A stretch of 64,000 nucleotides of DNA from Enemella dayhoffiae (lineage in GTDB: Bacteria; Actinomycetota; Actinomycetes; Propionibacteriales; Propionibacteriaceae). A model generated the notes under the pieces. That model saw only the letters and a list, made by a program, of their open reading frames with translations. It searched no databases and had not been told where the DNA came from. Both the position numbers and the translations under genes were made by a program. The stretch covers positions 274,947 through 338,946 of the forward strand of contig NZ_NMVQ01000023.1 of NCBI RefSeq assembly GCF_002250625.1. Direction: 5' to 3'. Below are positions 9,686 through 18,482 of this stretch, one piece after another (position 1 is the first letter of the stretch; each line of letters begins with the position of its first letter).

Positions 9686-10612
9686 CTAGCGGCCGAGGAT
9701 CTGTCCGGCCCTGGCCTCCAGCGAGGGCGGGCAGCCGAACCGCTTCCGGTACGCGGCGGCGAACCGGCCCGGGTTGGTGAACCCCCAGGTCGCAGCCACC
9801 TCGGCGACCGTGTCGTCACCGCGGCGCAGGTCGGTCCGGGCCCGGTCGAGTCGCATCTCCTGCAGCACCTGCCGTGGCGTAAGCCCCAGCTCGGCGGCGA
9901 ACAGCTCCTGCATCCGGCGTACGCTCACGCCCGCGAAGGCCGCCATGTCCGCGGCGGTCCAGTCACGTTCCGGTGCGTCGCCGAGGGCGTCCACCACCCT
10001 CTGTACGCTGCCGACCCCGCCCCCCGACTCGCGCTCGTCGGGCAGCACGCAGAGCAGGAAGGACGTGGTGACCGCGTCGGCCAGGGAGTCGGCCACGGCA
10101 GGATTGCTGACCCCGGCAGCGTGCAGGCTGCGGACCAGCCGCCACCACTCCGCCAGCGGTCCGCGCCGCAGATCCAGCTGCCGCGGTAGCAGCAACGGCC
10201 CGGTCGCGCCGAAGCCCGCGCGGGCCCGATCACCGAGCCACCGGACGTCGAACTTCACACCGAGCACCTCGCAGTCGCGGCTCCAGCGGGTGATGGGTTG
10301 CTGCTCATCCGCAGCGAACACCGAGGCCTGGCCGGCGGTGGAGGCCAGACGTTGGCCGCCCCCCTGCCATTCCAGCAGCCCGGACAGCGGAGCGTTCACC
10401 TCGACGCTGCCCTCGTAGGCGCAGTCGATCGCCACCTCGCCGCCCCAGCCGATCCGTCCGATCAGCACCGGACCGAGGTCGACGGCCTGCAGTCGGAAAT
10501 CAGGCCGGTAGCGTTCCCGCACCCGCAACCGGTGCGGGAAGTAGGTCTCCTGGGCCAGGCCGTGCGCCCGATCCCAGTCCGTCACCCGCCATCGTCTCGG
10601 CTCCACCTGCAC
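9686..10612 (-). CDS. AraC-family transcriptional regulator, probable activator of the P450 pair
   Basis: A 308-residue regulator. The N-terminal half is a cupin-like AraC ligand-binding domain. Residues about 200-305 form the double helix-turn-helix, including DWTAADMAAFAGVSVRRMQ and the family tail ATWGFTNPGRFAAAYRKRFG. It is divergent from the gcoA-like gene across a 172 bp intergenic region carrying an 11-bp direct repeat. Regulators of this family commonly sit beside gcoAB genes. The effector is probably an aromatic compound such as guaiacol, but that is inferred. Confidence 0.9.
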   Translation of the reverse strand: MQVEPRRWRVTDWDRAHGLAQETYFPHRLRVRERYRPDFRLQAVDLGPVLIGRIGWGGEVAIDCAYEGSVEVNAPLSGLLEWQGGGQRLASTAGQASVFAADEQQPITRWSRDCEVLGVKFDVRWLGDRARAGFGATGPLLLPRQLDLRRGPLAEWWRLVRSLHAAGVSNPAVADSLADAVTTSFLLCVLPDERESGGGVGSVQRVVDALGDAPERDWTAADMAAFAGVSVRRMQELFAAELGLTPRQVLQEMRLDRARTDLRRGDDTVAEVAATWGFTNPGRFAAAYRKRFGCPPSLEARAGQILGR

Positions 10613-10664
10613 CTCCTTGTGCCTCTGCAGTTGGCCAGTCTGCCCGGTCTGCGCGAGGGTGGTC

Positions 10665-10693
10665 GCGTTCAGCGTACAGGCCGCGTTCAGCGT
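10665..10693. promoter_or_regulatory. tandem 11-bp direct repeats, candidate AraC-regulator operator
   Basis: GCGTTCAGCGT occurs at 10665-10675 and again, identically, at 10683-10693, an 18-bp spacing in the divergent AraC/P450 gap. AraC dimers typically bind tandem direct half-sites of this kind. Both copies lie 50-80 bp from the regulator start and about 100 bp upstream of the P450 start. The assignment to this regulator is inference. Confidence 0.5.
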
Positions 10694-10784
10694 CTTTTCG
10701 ACCGAGTTCGTGCCTTCCTAATGTAAAGCGCCACACCCGGACTGTGATCGAGGTCACCGTCCGTCGACTCGACGAGGAGCAACG

Positions 10785-12005
10785 ATGACGCAGCAGATCC
10801 CGACCCTGGACTGGACCCGCGAGGTCACCATGGAACAGCTCGAGCGCAACCCCTACCCGACCTACGAGCGGCTGCGCGCCGAATCACCGTTGGTGAACCT
10901 CCCGGTCCTGGGCGGGGCGGTGGCCACCACCGTGGACCTCTGCCGGGAGGTCGCCACCAGCCCGTCGATGGAGGCCGTGATCCAGCCCGCGGGCGGGCGT
11001 ACCTTCGGCCATCCCGCGGTGATCGGGGTGAACGGCGACATCCACGCCGACCTGCGCTCGATGGTCGACCCCGCCCTCCAGCCCAGCGAGGTGGACCGGT
11101 GGGTGGACGCCACCGTACGCCCGCTCGCCCGTCGCTACCTGGAGCGCTTCGAGGACCGCGGCACCGCCGAGCTGGTCTCGGAGTACTTCGAGCCGCTCAG
11201 CGTGCGAGCCCTGGGTGACTCGATGGGACTGGGCGAGGTCAGCTCGGACAAGTTGCGCGAGTGGTTCCACGCGCTGAGTGTGTCGTTCACCAACGCGGGC
11301 GTCGACGAGGACGGCAACTTCCTGGACCAGTCGCGGTTCGAGATCGGTGACAGGGCCAAGGCCGAGATCCGTGCGGTGGTGGATCCGCTCATCGACCGGT
11401 GGATCCACGAGCCCGAGGACGTCTCCATCTCGCACTGGCTGCACGACGGCATGCCGGAGGGCCAGACCCGGGACCGGGACTACATCTACCCAACCATCTT
11501 CGTCTTCCTGCTCGGTGCGATGCAGGAGCCGGGGCACGCCATGGCCTCCACCATGGTGGGACTGTTCACCGACCAGCAGCAGCTGGACGACGTGGTCGAG
11601 GACCCCCGGCTGATCCCGCAGGCGATCGCCGAAGGACTGCGCTGGACCGCGCCGATCTGGTCGGCGACCTCCCGGATGGCGACCGAGGACACCGTGATCG
11701 GGGACTATGAGGTGCCCAAGGGGACGGTGATCATCCAGTCCTACGGCTCGGCCAACCACGACGAGGGGAAGTGGGAGGCGCCGTCTCGCTACGACATGCG
11801 TCGGGCACCGCTGCCGCACCTGGCCTTCGGGTTCGGCAACCATGCCTGTGCCGGCATCCACTTCGCCAACCAGGTCTGCCGGATCGGGATGGAGGAGCTG
11901 TTCGAGTCCATCCCAAACCTGACCCGCGACACCGATGCCGACGTCGAGTTCTGGGGCTGGGGCTTCCGCGGCCCCCGTGAGCTGCACGCCACCTGGGAGG
12001 TGTGA
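10785..12005 (+). CDS. gcoA: GcoA-like cytochrome P450 aryl-O-demethylase
   Basis: A 406-residue P450 with SD GAGGAG before ATG 10785. The haem ligand is C355 in [10 protein letters not shown]. The I-helix reads [14 protein letters not shown] instead of the usual AGxDT, a hallmark of the CYP255A/GcoA group. The three phenylalanines that line the guaiacol pocket in GcoA appear conserved as F74, F168 and F394. Other GcoA-like blocks include [20 protein letters not shown] and FWGWGFRGP. GcoA demethylates guaiacol to catechol and formaldehyde with electrons from GcoB, encoded one base downstream. No catechol dioxygenase or formaldehyde genes are nearby, so the rest of the pathway must be elsewhere. 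Confidence 0.9.
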   Translation: MTQQIPTLDWTREVTMEQLERNPYPTYERLRAESPLVNLPVLGGAVATTVDLCREVATSPSMEAVIQPAGGRTFGHPAVIGVNGDIHADLRSMVDPALQPSEVDRWVDATVRPLARRYLERFEDRGTAELVSEYFEPLSVRALGDSMGLGEVSSDKLREWFHALSVSFTNAGVDEDGNFLDQSRFEIGDRAKAEIRAVVDPLIDRWIHEPEDVSISHWLHDGMPEGQTRDRDYIYPTIFVFLLGAMQEPGHAMASTMVGLFTDQQQLDDVVEDPRLIPQAIAEGLRWTAPIWSATSRMATEDTVIGDYEVPKGTVIIQSYGSANHDEGKWEAPSRYDMRRAPLPHLAFGFGNHACAGIHFANQVCRIGMEELFESIPNLTRDTDADVEFWGWGFRGPRELHATWEV

Positions 12006-12006
12006 G

Positions 12007-13029
12007 ATGACCTTCACCGTCTCTGTCGCCCAGCGGGACTCGGCGGCCGAGTGCCGGGAGGACCAGTCGCTGCTGGACTCGTTGCTCCGCGCCGGCGTGT
12101 GGGTGCCGAACTCCTGCAACCAGGGCACCTGCAGCACCTGCAAGGTCCGGGTGCTCTCCGGCTCGGTGGACCACCACGGATCGTCGGAGGGCGTCCTGCC
12201 CGCCCAGGAGCGGGAGGAGGGGTACGCCCTCGCCTGCCAGGCCACCCCCTGCAGCGATGTGGAGCTGGCCGCCTCGAACGAGGGCAGCCAGGCGGTGCAC
12301 CACCCGCTGGTCGACCTCACCGCGACCGTGACCGGGATCGCGGACGTGGCCCTGGACACCCGGCGGATCATGCTCACACCCGAGGAGCCGCTCGAGTTCG
12401 GAGCGGGGCAGTCTGTGTCGTTGTGGGTGCCGGGCCACGAGGACGTGCATCGGCAGTACTCGATCGCGAGCGTGCCCGGGGATCGGGAGCTGGAGCTGCA
12501 CATCCGCCGTGACCCGGGTGGGCTGGCGTCAGACCTGTGGGCCTTCGGCAGCATCGAGCTCGGTCAGGAGGTCCGCCTCAGCGGCCCGCTCGGGGACTTC
12601 GTCTTCGACGGCGAGGAGGCCGACGGCCCCCTGCTGCTGCTCGGCGGCGGGACGGGGATCGCGCCGCTGAAGGCGATCGCGCTCGCCGCGCTTGCCGACC
12701 GGCCGGATCGGGAGGTGCACGTCTATCACGGGGTCCGCACGGTGGCGCACCTGTACGACCTCGACTTCTGGCACGGGCTGGCCGAGCGGCATCCCGGCGT
12801 GCGCTTTACCCCCGCGGTCAGCCGCGAGGTGCACCAGGGCGCGCGGGGTTACGTCACCGAGCGGCTGCTGGAGGACCTGTCCAGCTGTCGCGGCATGACC
12901 GGCTACCTCTGCGGCTCGGACGCGTTCGTCGACGGGGTGGGACAGGCGGTGAGGCGGCGTCGGCTGGCGCCTCGGCGTACGTTCCGGGAACGGTTCACCC
13001 CGGTTCACGAGGCTGCCGTCGCCTCCTGA
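12007..13029 (+). CDS. gcoB: GcoB-like P450 reductase (2Fe-2S/FAD/NADH)
   Basis: A 340-residue, three-domain reductase. Residues 1-90 are a plant-type [2Fe-2S] ferredoxin with C37, C42, C45 and C77. Next is an FNR-like FAD domain containing RQYSIAS (flavin RxYS motif), then an NAD(P)H domain with GGGTGIAPLKAI and the C-terminal RERFTP. This N-terminal-ferredoxin order is the GcoB arrangement and differs from most phthalate-type reductases. ATG 12007 follows the gcoA stop by one base. It should pass NADH electrons to the adjacent P450. It probably ends the transcript; I see no obvious terminator. Confidence 0.9.
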   Translation: MTFTVSVAQRDSAAECREDQSLLDSLLRAGVWVPNSCNQGTCSTCKVRVLSGSVDHHGSSEGVLPAQEREEGYALACQATPCSDVELAASNEGSQAVHHPLVDLTATVTGIADVALDTRRIMLTPEEPLEFGAGQSVSLWVPGHEDVHRQYSIASVPGDRELELHIRRDPGGLASDLWAFGSIELGQEVRLSGPLGDFVFDGEEADGPLLLLGGGTGIAPLKAIALAALADRPDREVHVYHGVRTVAHLYDLDFWHGLAERHPGVRFTPAVSREVHQGARGYVTERLLEDLSSCRGMTGYLCGSDAFVDGVGQAVRRRRLAPRRTFRERFTPVHEAAVAS

Positions 13030-13174
13030 TCCCGCTGACGCCCAGCGCCACCACGGACCCCCACCGGGGAGCGCCGGGCGGTCAGCGCGAGCAGCAGGAT
13101 GGCCAGCAGCGGCAGCCAACGCCCGGGGTGTACGCGGTTCGCTGGCGGCTGGCACCCGGCTAGGCTGACGGCCC
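13005..13174 (-). pseudogene. possible C-terminal remnant of a membrane protein
   Basis: Between gcoB and the TIGR03936 gene, the minus strand reads a GC3-rich tail with one hydrophobic helix (WLPLLAILLLALTARRS) followed by a basic and polar C-terminus, stopping at 13005 inside the 3' end of gcoB. No plausible full-length upstream portion exists. It may be the scar of a gene truncated when the islet inserted, or chance coding potential. Confidence 0.2.
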
Positions 13175-13891
13175 GTGGCAGCAGCGAAACGGAAACAGCC
13201 GGAGCAGCAGGCACCGCCGGTGCAGAAGCTGCGGATCCGGTACGCCAAGCGCGGCCGTGCCCGCTTCACCAGTCACCGCGACTTCTCCCGAGCTTTCGAG
13301 CGGGCACTGCGCCGGGCGGGGATCCCGATGGCGTACTCCTCGGGCTTCAACCCGCACCCGCGGGTGTCGTTTGCGAACGCCTCGCCGACCGGGGCGGCGA
13401 CCGAGGCCGAATATCTCGAGATCGGGCCGGCTCAGCGGTGCGATCCCGAGCGGGTCCGGGACGAGCTGGATCGGGCGATGCCCCCCGGGCTGGACGTCCT
13501 GACGGTGGTCGAGGCCGGGTCGGGGTCGCTGGCGGACCGGCTGACCGGGTCGCTGTGGCGGATCGAGTGGCCGGACCTCGTGGCGTCGGTTGCGGTCACC
13601 GAGGCGGCGGTCGCGGCGCTGCTGGCGGAGTCGAACGTGGCCGTGGAGCGGCTGACCAAGAACGGGATGCGCGAGTTCGACGCCCGCGCCGCGGTGGTCG
13701 AGCTGGCCGTCCGCGAGGGGGCGCTGCACCTGCTGAGCCGGCACCAGACCCCGCTGGTTCGCCCCGACGACGTGCTGCAGGCGATGGCGCGGGTGGAGCC
13801 GCGGTTCGGCGTCCCCAAGGCGGTGCTGATCACCCGCGTGATGCAGGGCGAGCTCGGAGCCGACGGGTTGGCCGATCCGCTCGGTGGGTGA
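13175..13891 (+). CDS. TIGR03936-family radical SAM-associated protein (DUF2344)
   Basis: A 238-residue protein from GTG 13175. The start region KLRIRYAKRGRARFTSHRDF and the GFNPHPRVSFA motif are diagnostic for DUF2344/TIGR03936. It contains no radical SAM cysteines itself; in other genomes it is fused to, or encoded immediately after, the TIGR03960 radical SAM protein. Here it stays next to rne (the usual downstream neighbour) but has lost contact with its radical SAM partner. Biochemical role unknown. Confidence 0.9.
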   Translation: MAAAKRKQPEQQAPPVQKLRIRYAKRGRARFTSHRDFSRAFERALRRAGIPMAYSSGFNPHPRVSFANASPTGAATEAEYLEIGPAQRCDPERVRDELDRAMPPGLDVLTVVEAGSGSLADRLTGSLWRIEWPDLVASVAVTEAAVAALLAESNVAVERLTKNGMREFDARAAVVELAVREGALHLLSRHQTPLVRPDDVLQAMARVEPRFGVPKAVLITRVMQGELGADGLADPLGG

Positions 13892-14156
13892 GCGACCTGC
13901 GCTCTGCGCCGGGATGTGGGATGATGAGGGCAGGTTTGGGGCACCGCCGGTGCTCCTCGCCCAAGGTTGATCTCCTCGTGGGGTGACAGTCCACGACCAG
14001 GTCCCGACCGCGACGCCTGGCGACCGCGGCGGACCGAATCGAGTCAGCCGGGCGGACCGATAGCTTCTGCAGCGCCGTCTGCACGCGCGACCAGCAATGG
14101 TTGCCGGTGGTGTGGTGCGCAGCCGTACGCCGGCCCCGCCGGCTGAAGGAGCGCGA
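13892..14156 (+). promoter_or_regulatory. leader region of the RNase E/G gene
   Basis: 265 bp without a convincing gene. It contains a GCACC/GGTGC mini-hairpin near 13942-13956, a GCCGG/CCGGC hairpin just upstream of the ribosome-binding site, and the SD GAAGGAG at 14145-14151. A long structured leader would fit the autoregulation by mRNA cleavage known for RNase E in other bacteria. No specific element could be matched. Confidence 0.35.
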
Positions 14157-17090
14157 ATGCTCGAAGACCAGAATCCTGCCTCGTCCGCCGACGAGGAACT
14201 TCCCCGCCCCCCGAGCGGCCGTCGAGCCGCCAGCCGGCCCGCCGGGCCGCCGGCCCCGATCCAGGAGCCGGCACCCGCCCCCGAGCCGACTGCCCCGCAG
14301 GCGGATGCGGTGGCCGAGGCCGCTGCCGAGGCCCCCGCGCCCCGCAAGCGGGCCACCCGCAAGAAGACCGCCGAGGCACCCAGCGCGCCCGCCGCGCGCA
14401 CCCGGCGTACCCGCAAGGGGGCCGAACCACCTACCGCCGAAGGTGACGCCGGGGACGCTCCGGCCGACGCCGGAGCCGTCGCGGAGGAGCCCGCGCGCCC
14501 CACCCGCAAGCGCACGTCCCGCAAGAAGGCGGCCCCGGCCGCCCAGACCAAGCCCGCCGAGGTGGCTGCCACTGAGGCCGAGATCGTGCAGAGCGACACC
14601 GTGCCCGCGACTGCCGAGGACGCCGCGCCGGAGCCGGCCAGCGAACAGGCCCCGGAGCAGCGGCCACTCGCCGCCCTGGCCAACCCGTTCCAGCCACCCA
14701 CACCGGTGGCCGCCCAGCCGCCGGTCGCGGACGAAGAAGCCGCCGAGGACGAAGAAGGCGACGAGGAAACCGACGCTGCAGACCAGTCGGCGGGGGAGCC
14801 GGGCTCCAAGGCCGACTCCGACGATTCCGAGTCCGACGGGGACGACTCCGAAGATGACGATTCCGACGGGGACGACTCCGAAGACGACGATTCCGACGGG
14901 GACGACTCCGACACCTCCGAGGGGTCGGGCGGAGGCCGGCGGCGGCGTCGCCGCCGCGGCGGGCGCCGTCGCCGGCGGGGCAACTCCGGTGACGACAACG
15001 ACGACGAGTCGAACGACGCCAACGCCGACGGCAACGGGTCCCAGGACGACGACAAGAACGACCAGGGCGACAAGGATGGCGATTCCGAGGACTCCGACGA
15101 CTCGGACGATTCCGACGACTCTGGCACCGACGACGACCAGCAGTCCAGCGGTCGGCGTCGCCGGCGCCGTCGTCGCCGCCGCGGAGAGTCGGGCGGCAGC
15201 AGCGACGACGACGAGAACATCGAGGTGGTTGACCGGGTCCGCGAACCGCGCCGCAGCAAGTCCGACCGGGCCAAGGACGAGGTCACCGGGATCGAGGGCT
15301 CGACCCGGATGGAGGCCAAGCGGCAGCGTCGTCGCGAGGGCCGCGCCGCCGGGCGACGCCGGGCGCCGATCCTGTCCGAGGCTGAATTTCTGGCCCGCCG
15401 CGAGTCCGTCGACCGGACCATGGTGATCCGGCAGAACACCGAGCTCTCGCAGATCGCGGTGCTGGAGGACGGCGTACTCGTCGAGCACTACGTCGACCGC
15501 GCCTCCGCCAGCTCGATGATCGGCAACATCTATCTCGGCAAGGTGCAGAACGTGCTGCCGTCGATGGAGGCAGCGTTCATCGACATCGGCCGCGGCCGGA
15601 ACGCCGTGCTGTACGCCGGCGAGGTCGACTGGGACTCCTTCGGTGCCGAGGGGCAGAACCGCAAGGTCGAGAAGGTGCTCAAGTCAGGCCAGTCGATCCT
15701 GGTCCAGGTCACCAAGGATCCGGTCGGCGCCAAGGGTGCGCGGTTGACCAACCACATCTCGCTGCCCGGGCGCTACATCGTGTACGCCCCCGGCGGTCAC
15801 CTGTCCGGGATCTCCCGCAAGCTGCCGGACACCGAGCGCAAGCGGCTCAAGGACATCCTGGCCGAGCTCGTCGGCGATGACGCCTCGGTGATCGTCCGCA
15901 CCGCCGCCGAGGGCGCCTCGCACGAGGAACTCGTCCGCGACGTGAACCGGCTCAAGGCGCAGTGGGAGGCGATCGAGAAGAAGACCGGCGGCTCGGCCCC
16001 GCAGCAGTTGTACGCCGAGCCCGACGCGACCGTGCGGATCGTGCGTGACCTGTTCACCGAGGACTTCGGCAAGCTGGTCATCGACGGCAACCGGGAGATG
16101 AACGACGCCTACGACACCGTCACGGCGTACGTCTCGCACGTCGCCCCGCACCTGGCCGAGCGGATCGAGCAGTGGGACCGCGAGGGTGGCGACATCTTCG
16201 CCGCGCACCGGATCGACGAGCAGATCGCCAAGGCACTGGAGCGCAAGGTGTTCCTGCCCTCGGGTGGTTCGCTGATCATCGACCGGACCGAGGCGATGAC
16301 GGTGATCGACGTGAACACCGGAAAGTTCACCGGCTCCGGCGGCAACCTCGAGGCGACCGTCACCAGCAACAACCTGGAGGCCGCCGAAGAGGTGGTACGC
16401 CAGCTGCGGCTGCGCGACATCGGCGGGATCATCGTGATCGACTTCATCGACATGGTGCTGCCGAGCAACCGTGAGTTGCTGCTGCGCCGGCTGGTCGAGT
16501 GCCTCGGCCGCGACCGCACGCGGCACCAGGTCGCCGAAGTGACCAGCCTCGGCCTGGTGCAGATGACCCGCAAGAAGATCGGTACCGGCCTGCACGAGGC
16601 CTTCACCGAGACCTGTGAGCACTGCTCCGGGCGTGGGTATGAGATCCACGAGATGCCGGTCGAGACCCAGGCGCCGGCCGACGGTGGTGATCGACGCGGT
16701 GGTCGCAACCGCGGTGGCGGCAACGGTGGCAACGGCGGCGGCAAGGACAAGTCGAACTCCGACGGCGAGGGGAGCGACAAGGGCCAGGGGAACGACAAGG
16801 GCCAGGGGAACGACAAGGGCAAGTCCGACCACCGCGGTGGCCGGGGCAGGTCGGACAAGTCCCACTCGCGTGACAAGGGTCAGGACGAGCCGCAGGATCA
16901 GGATTCGGGCACGGCTCAGCAGCAGAGCGCGCCACAGCCTGCAGGCGACCAGGCCCAGTCCCCGGAACCGGCAGCCGCCGCACCCGAGGTCAAAGTTGAG
17001 GACGCCGTCCAGGGCCAGTCCATTGTCCAGCCGCCCATCGTCGCCGAGCCGGTCGCGCCGGTGACCACGGAGGTCGACCAGAACGGCTGA
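14157..17090 (+). CDS. rne: ribonuclease E/G
   Basis: A 977-residue endoribonuclease for mRNA decay and rRNA/tRNA processing. ATG 14157 is chosen because GAAGGAG lies 5 nt upstream; the open frame extends 60 nt further. Residues 1 to about 420 are low complexity: Ala/Lys/Pro-rich, then long Asp/Ser/Glu runs broken by Arg-rich blocks. The conserved core follows: an S1 domain with AAFIDIGRGRNAVLYAGE, then the catalytic DNase I-like domain with D718 (VIDVNTGKF) and D762 (VIDFIDM), equivalent to E. coli D303 and D346. A CEHCSGRGYE zinc-link comes next, then a Gly/Asn/Lys-rich C-terminal tail. Flanking disordered arms around a central core are typical of actinobacterial RNase E. Confidence 0.95.
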   Translation: MLEDQNPASSADEELPRPPSGRRAASRPAGPPAPIQEPAPAPEPTAPQADAVAEAAAEAPAPRKRATRKKTAEAPSAPAARTRRTRKGAEPPTAEGDAGDAPADAGAVAEEPARPTRKRTSRKKAAPAAQTKPAEVAATEAEIVQSDTVPATAEDAAPEPASEQAPEQRPLAALANPFQPPTPVAAQPPVADEEAAEDEEGDEETDAADQSAGEPGSKADSDDSESDGDDSEDDDSDGDDSEDDDSDGDDSDTSEGSGGGRRRRRRRGGRRRRRGNSGDDNDDESNDANADGNGSQDDDKNDQGDKDGDSEDSDDSDDSDDSGTDDDQQSSGRRRRRRRRRRGESGGSSDDDENIEVVDRVREPRRSKSDRAKDEVTGIEGSTRMEAKRQRRREGRAAGRRRAPILSEAEFLARRESVDRTMVIRQNTELSQIAVLEDGVLVEHYVDRASASSMIGNIYLGKVQNVLPSMEAAFIDIGRGRNAVLYAGEVDWDSFGAEGQNRKVEKVLKSGQSILVQVTKDPVGAKGARLTNHISLPGRYIVYAPGGHLSGISRKLPDTERKRLKDILAELVGDDASVIVRTAAEGASHEELVRDVNRLKAQWEAIEKKTGGSAPQQLYAEPDATVRIVRDLFTEDFGKLVIDGNREMNDAYDTVTAYVSHVAPHLAERIEQWDREGGDIFAAHRIDEQIAKALERKVFLPSGGSLIIDRTEAMTVIDVNTGKFTGSGGNLEATVTSNNLEAAEEVVRQLRLRDIGGIIVIDFIDMVLPSNRELLLRRLVECLGRDRTRHQVAEVTSLGLVQMTRKKIGTGLHEAFTETCEHCSGRGYEIHEMPVETQAPADGGDRRGGRNRGGGNGGNGGGKDKSNSDGEGSDKGQGNDKGQGNDKGKSDHRGGRGRSDKSHSRDKGQDEPQDQDSGTAQQQSAPQPAGDQAQSPEPAAAAPEVKVEDAVQGQSIVQPPIVAEPVAPVTTEVDQNG
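14832..14912 (+). repeat. 30-bp tandem repeat inside rne
   Basis: Nearly three copies of a 30-bp unit (starting at 14832, 14862 and 14892) encode the acidic decapeptide SDGDDSEDDD. Only a single base differs between the first two copies. This is an in-frame, slippage-prone array in the disordered N-terminal arm. Confidence 0.85.
16774..16823 (+). repeat. 18-bp tandem repeat inside rne
   Basis: Two full copies and a partial third copy of an 18-bp unit encode DKGQGN in the basic C-terminal tail of RNase E/G. The copies are almost identical in DNA sequence, suggesting recent duplication. Confidence 0.8.
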
Positions 17091-17108
17091 CGGCCAGACA
17101 CCTCCCTC

Positions 17109-17141
17109 GGGCGTCCAGACAGCACCCCTGTCTGGACGCCC
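17109..17141. terminator. perfect 14-bp hairpin after rne
   Basis: The arms GGGCGTCCAGACAG and CTGTCTGGACGCCC pair perfectly around a 5-nt CACCC loop, 19 bp after the rne stop and between convergent genes. No T-run follows on either strand. It probably works as a GC-rich, U-poor terminator or as a 3'-end stabiliser for both transcripts. Confidence 0.75.
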
Positions 17142-17218
17142 GACGCCATTCCGGCGGGCCGAGGGCAAGGTCGAGGGCGGTCACGGCTGAGCCGTTGGCG
17201 CCGTTGATCTCTCGCCGC

Positions 17219-18433
17219 TCAGCCGGCCTTCGCGCGGGGGGTACGCCCGACCCCTAGGGCGGCGTACAGGATGAACCCGCCCAGGAGCGCCCAGAACGGG
17301 GCGCCGATGCCGAGCACGGAGATCCCGGTCGCGGCGATCACAATGGTCAGCGCGGGCGGCACCCGCTGCTCGGCGTCGGCCAGCGCCGCGGTCGCGCTGG
17401 CCGCGAACGTGCCGACCAGCGCCAACCCGGCGATCGTCGCCAGCAGCCCATCCGGGGCCACCTGGGAGACCGCGATCACCACCCCCGACACGGGCGCCAG
17501 CAACAGGTGCGTCACCCCGCAGGACACCCCGGCCAGCCAGCGCCGCGCCGGGTCCGAGCCGGCCTCCGGGCCGGCCGCCAGCGCCGCCGAGATCGCCGCC
17601 AGGTTCACCCCCGGCCCACCGATCAGCGCCCCCGCCGCGGTCGCGCCACCGCCGTAGGCCATCGTCGGCAGCCACGGCGTCCGATAGCCGAAACCGGCCA
17701 GCACCGCGGTGCCGGGGATGTTCTGGCTGGTCATGGTGACCAGGAACAGCGGCAGGGCAATCGCGACCAGGGTCGCCGGGTCGAATCGCGGCAGCACCGG
17801 TGTCAGGGTCGGCAGCAATTCGCCGGTCCCCACCCGGCCGAGCGCCCCGGTAACCCCGAGCACGACCACCGAGGTGACCAGCGCCCCGGGCACCGCCCAC
17901 CGCGGCGCGAACCGCAGCAGCACCAACCAGGTCAGCACCACCGGGGCGATCGCCGCCGGCGAGTGCACCAGGGCCCGGAACGGCGCCAGGCAGAGGATCA
18001 GCAGCACCCCGGCCAGCATCGCGTTGGCCAGCGAGGCCGGGATTTTCTGCACCAGGTCACCGAACGGACGGACCAACCCGGTCAGCGCCAGCAGCACCCC
18101 GGTCACCACGAACGCGCCGACGGCCGCCGGAAAGCCGCCGGCCGGCGCCAACCCGCGGGCCAGCAGCGCCACCCCCGGGGTGGACCACGCCATGGTGATC
18201 GGGATCCGATAGCGCCAGGAGAAGATCAGGCTGCCCAACCCCATCGCCACCAGCACCGCGGTCAGCCCCGACCCCGCCTGCGCCGGATCGGCCCCGACGG
18301 CCCGCAGCCCGGCCAGCACCACCGCGAACGAACTGGTGAACCCGACCAGGGCGCACACGACACCGGCGAGCAGGGTGTGCGCGGTCCCGTGCGCGGGCGC
18401 GGGCTGCGCGTCAGTCGCGCCGGAGGTGGGCAT
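17219..18433 (-). CDS. BenE-family benzoate/H+ symporter-like transporter
   Basis: About 404 residues from ATG 18433; an in-frame ATG at 18445 is equally possible and neither has a clear Shine-Dalgarno. Around 11-12 hydrophobic segments are visible. Recognisable BenE features include YRIPITMAWSTPG near the N-terminus, and MTSQNIPG and FGYRTPW in the middle. Benzoate is the characterised substrate of the family, but no benzoate-degradation genes are adjacent. It is convergent with rne and divergent, with a 49-bp gap, from the next hypothetical gene. Confidence 0.85.
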   Translation of the reverse strand: MPTSGATDAQPAPAHGTAHTLLAGVVCALVGFTSSFAVVLAGLRAVGADPAQAGSGLTAVLVAMGLGSLIFSWRYRIPITMAWSTPGVALLARGLAPAGGFPAAVGAFVVTGVLLALTGLVRPFGDLVQKIPASLANAMLAGVLLILCLAPFRALVHSPAAIAPVVLTWLVLLRFAPRWAVPGALVTSVVVLGVTGALGRVGTGELLPTLTPVLPRFDPATLVAIALPLFLVTMTSQNIPGTAVLAGFGYRTPWLPTMAYGGGATAAGALIGGPGVNLAAISAALAAGPEAGSDPARRWLAGVSCGVTHLLLAPVSGVVIAVSQVAPDGLLATIAGLALVGTFAASATAALADAEQRVPPALTIVIAATGISVLGIGAPFWALLGGFILYAALGVGRTPRAKAG

Positions 18434-18482
18434 GAGCCGGATCATAGGGCCGGCGACCGCCCGGTCTGGCACGATGTCCGCC

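Noticed and set aside
9676..9819. Upstream extension of the malic enzyme to ATG 9819
   Set aside because: It would overlap the AraC gene by over 130 bp and adds a low-complexity Arg/Pro-rich stretch not found in the family.
13160..15439. Long Ser-rich minus-strand frame opposite DUF2344 and rne
   Set aside because: It mirrors the Asp/Ser/Glu repeats of RNase E/G; composition is artificial and no start signal fits.
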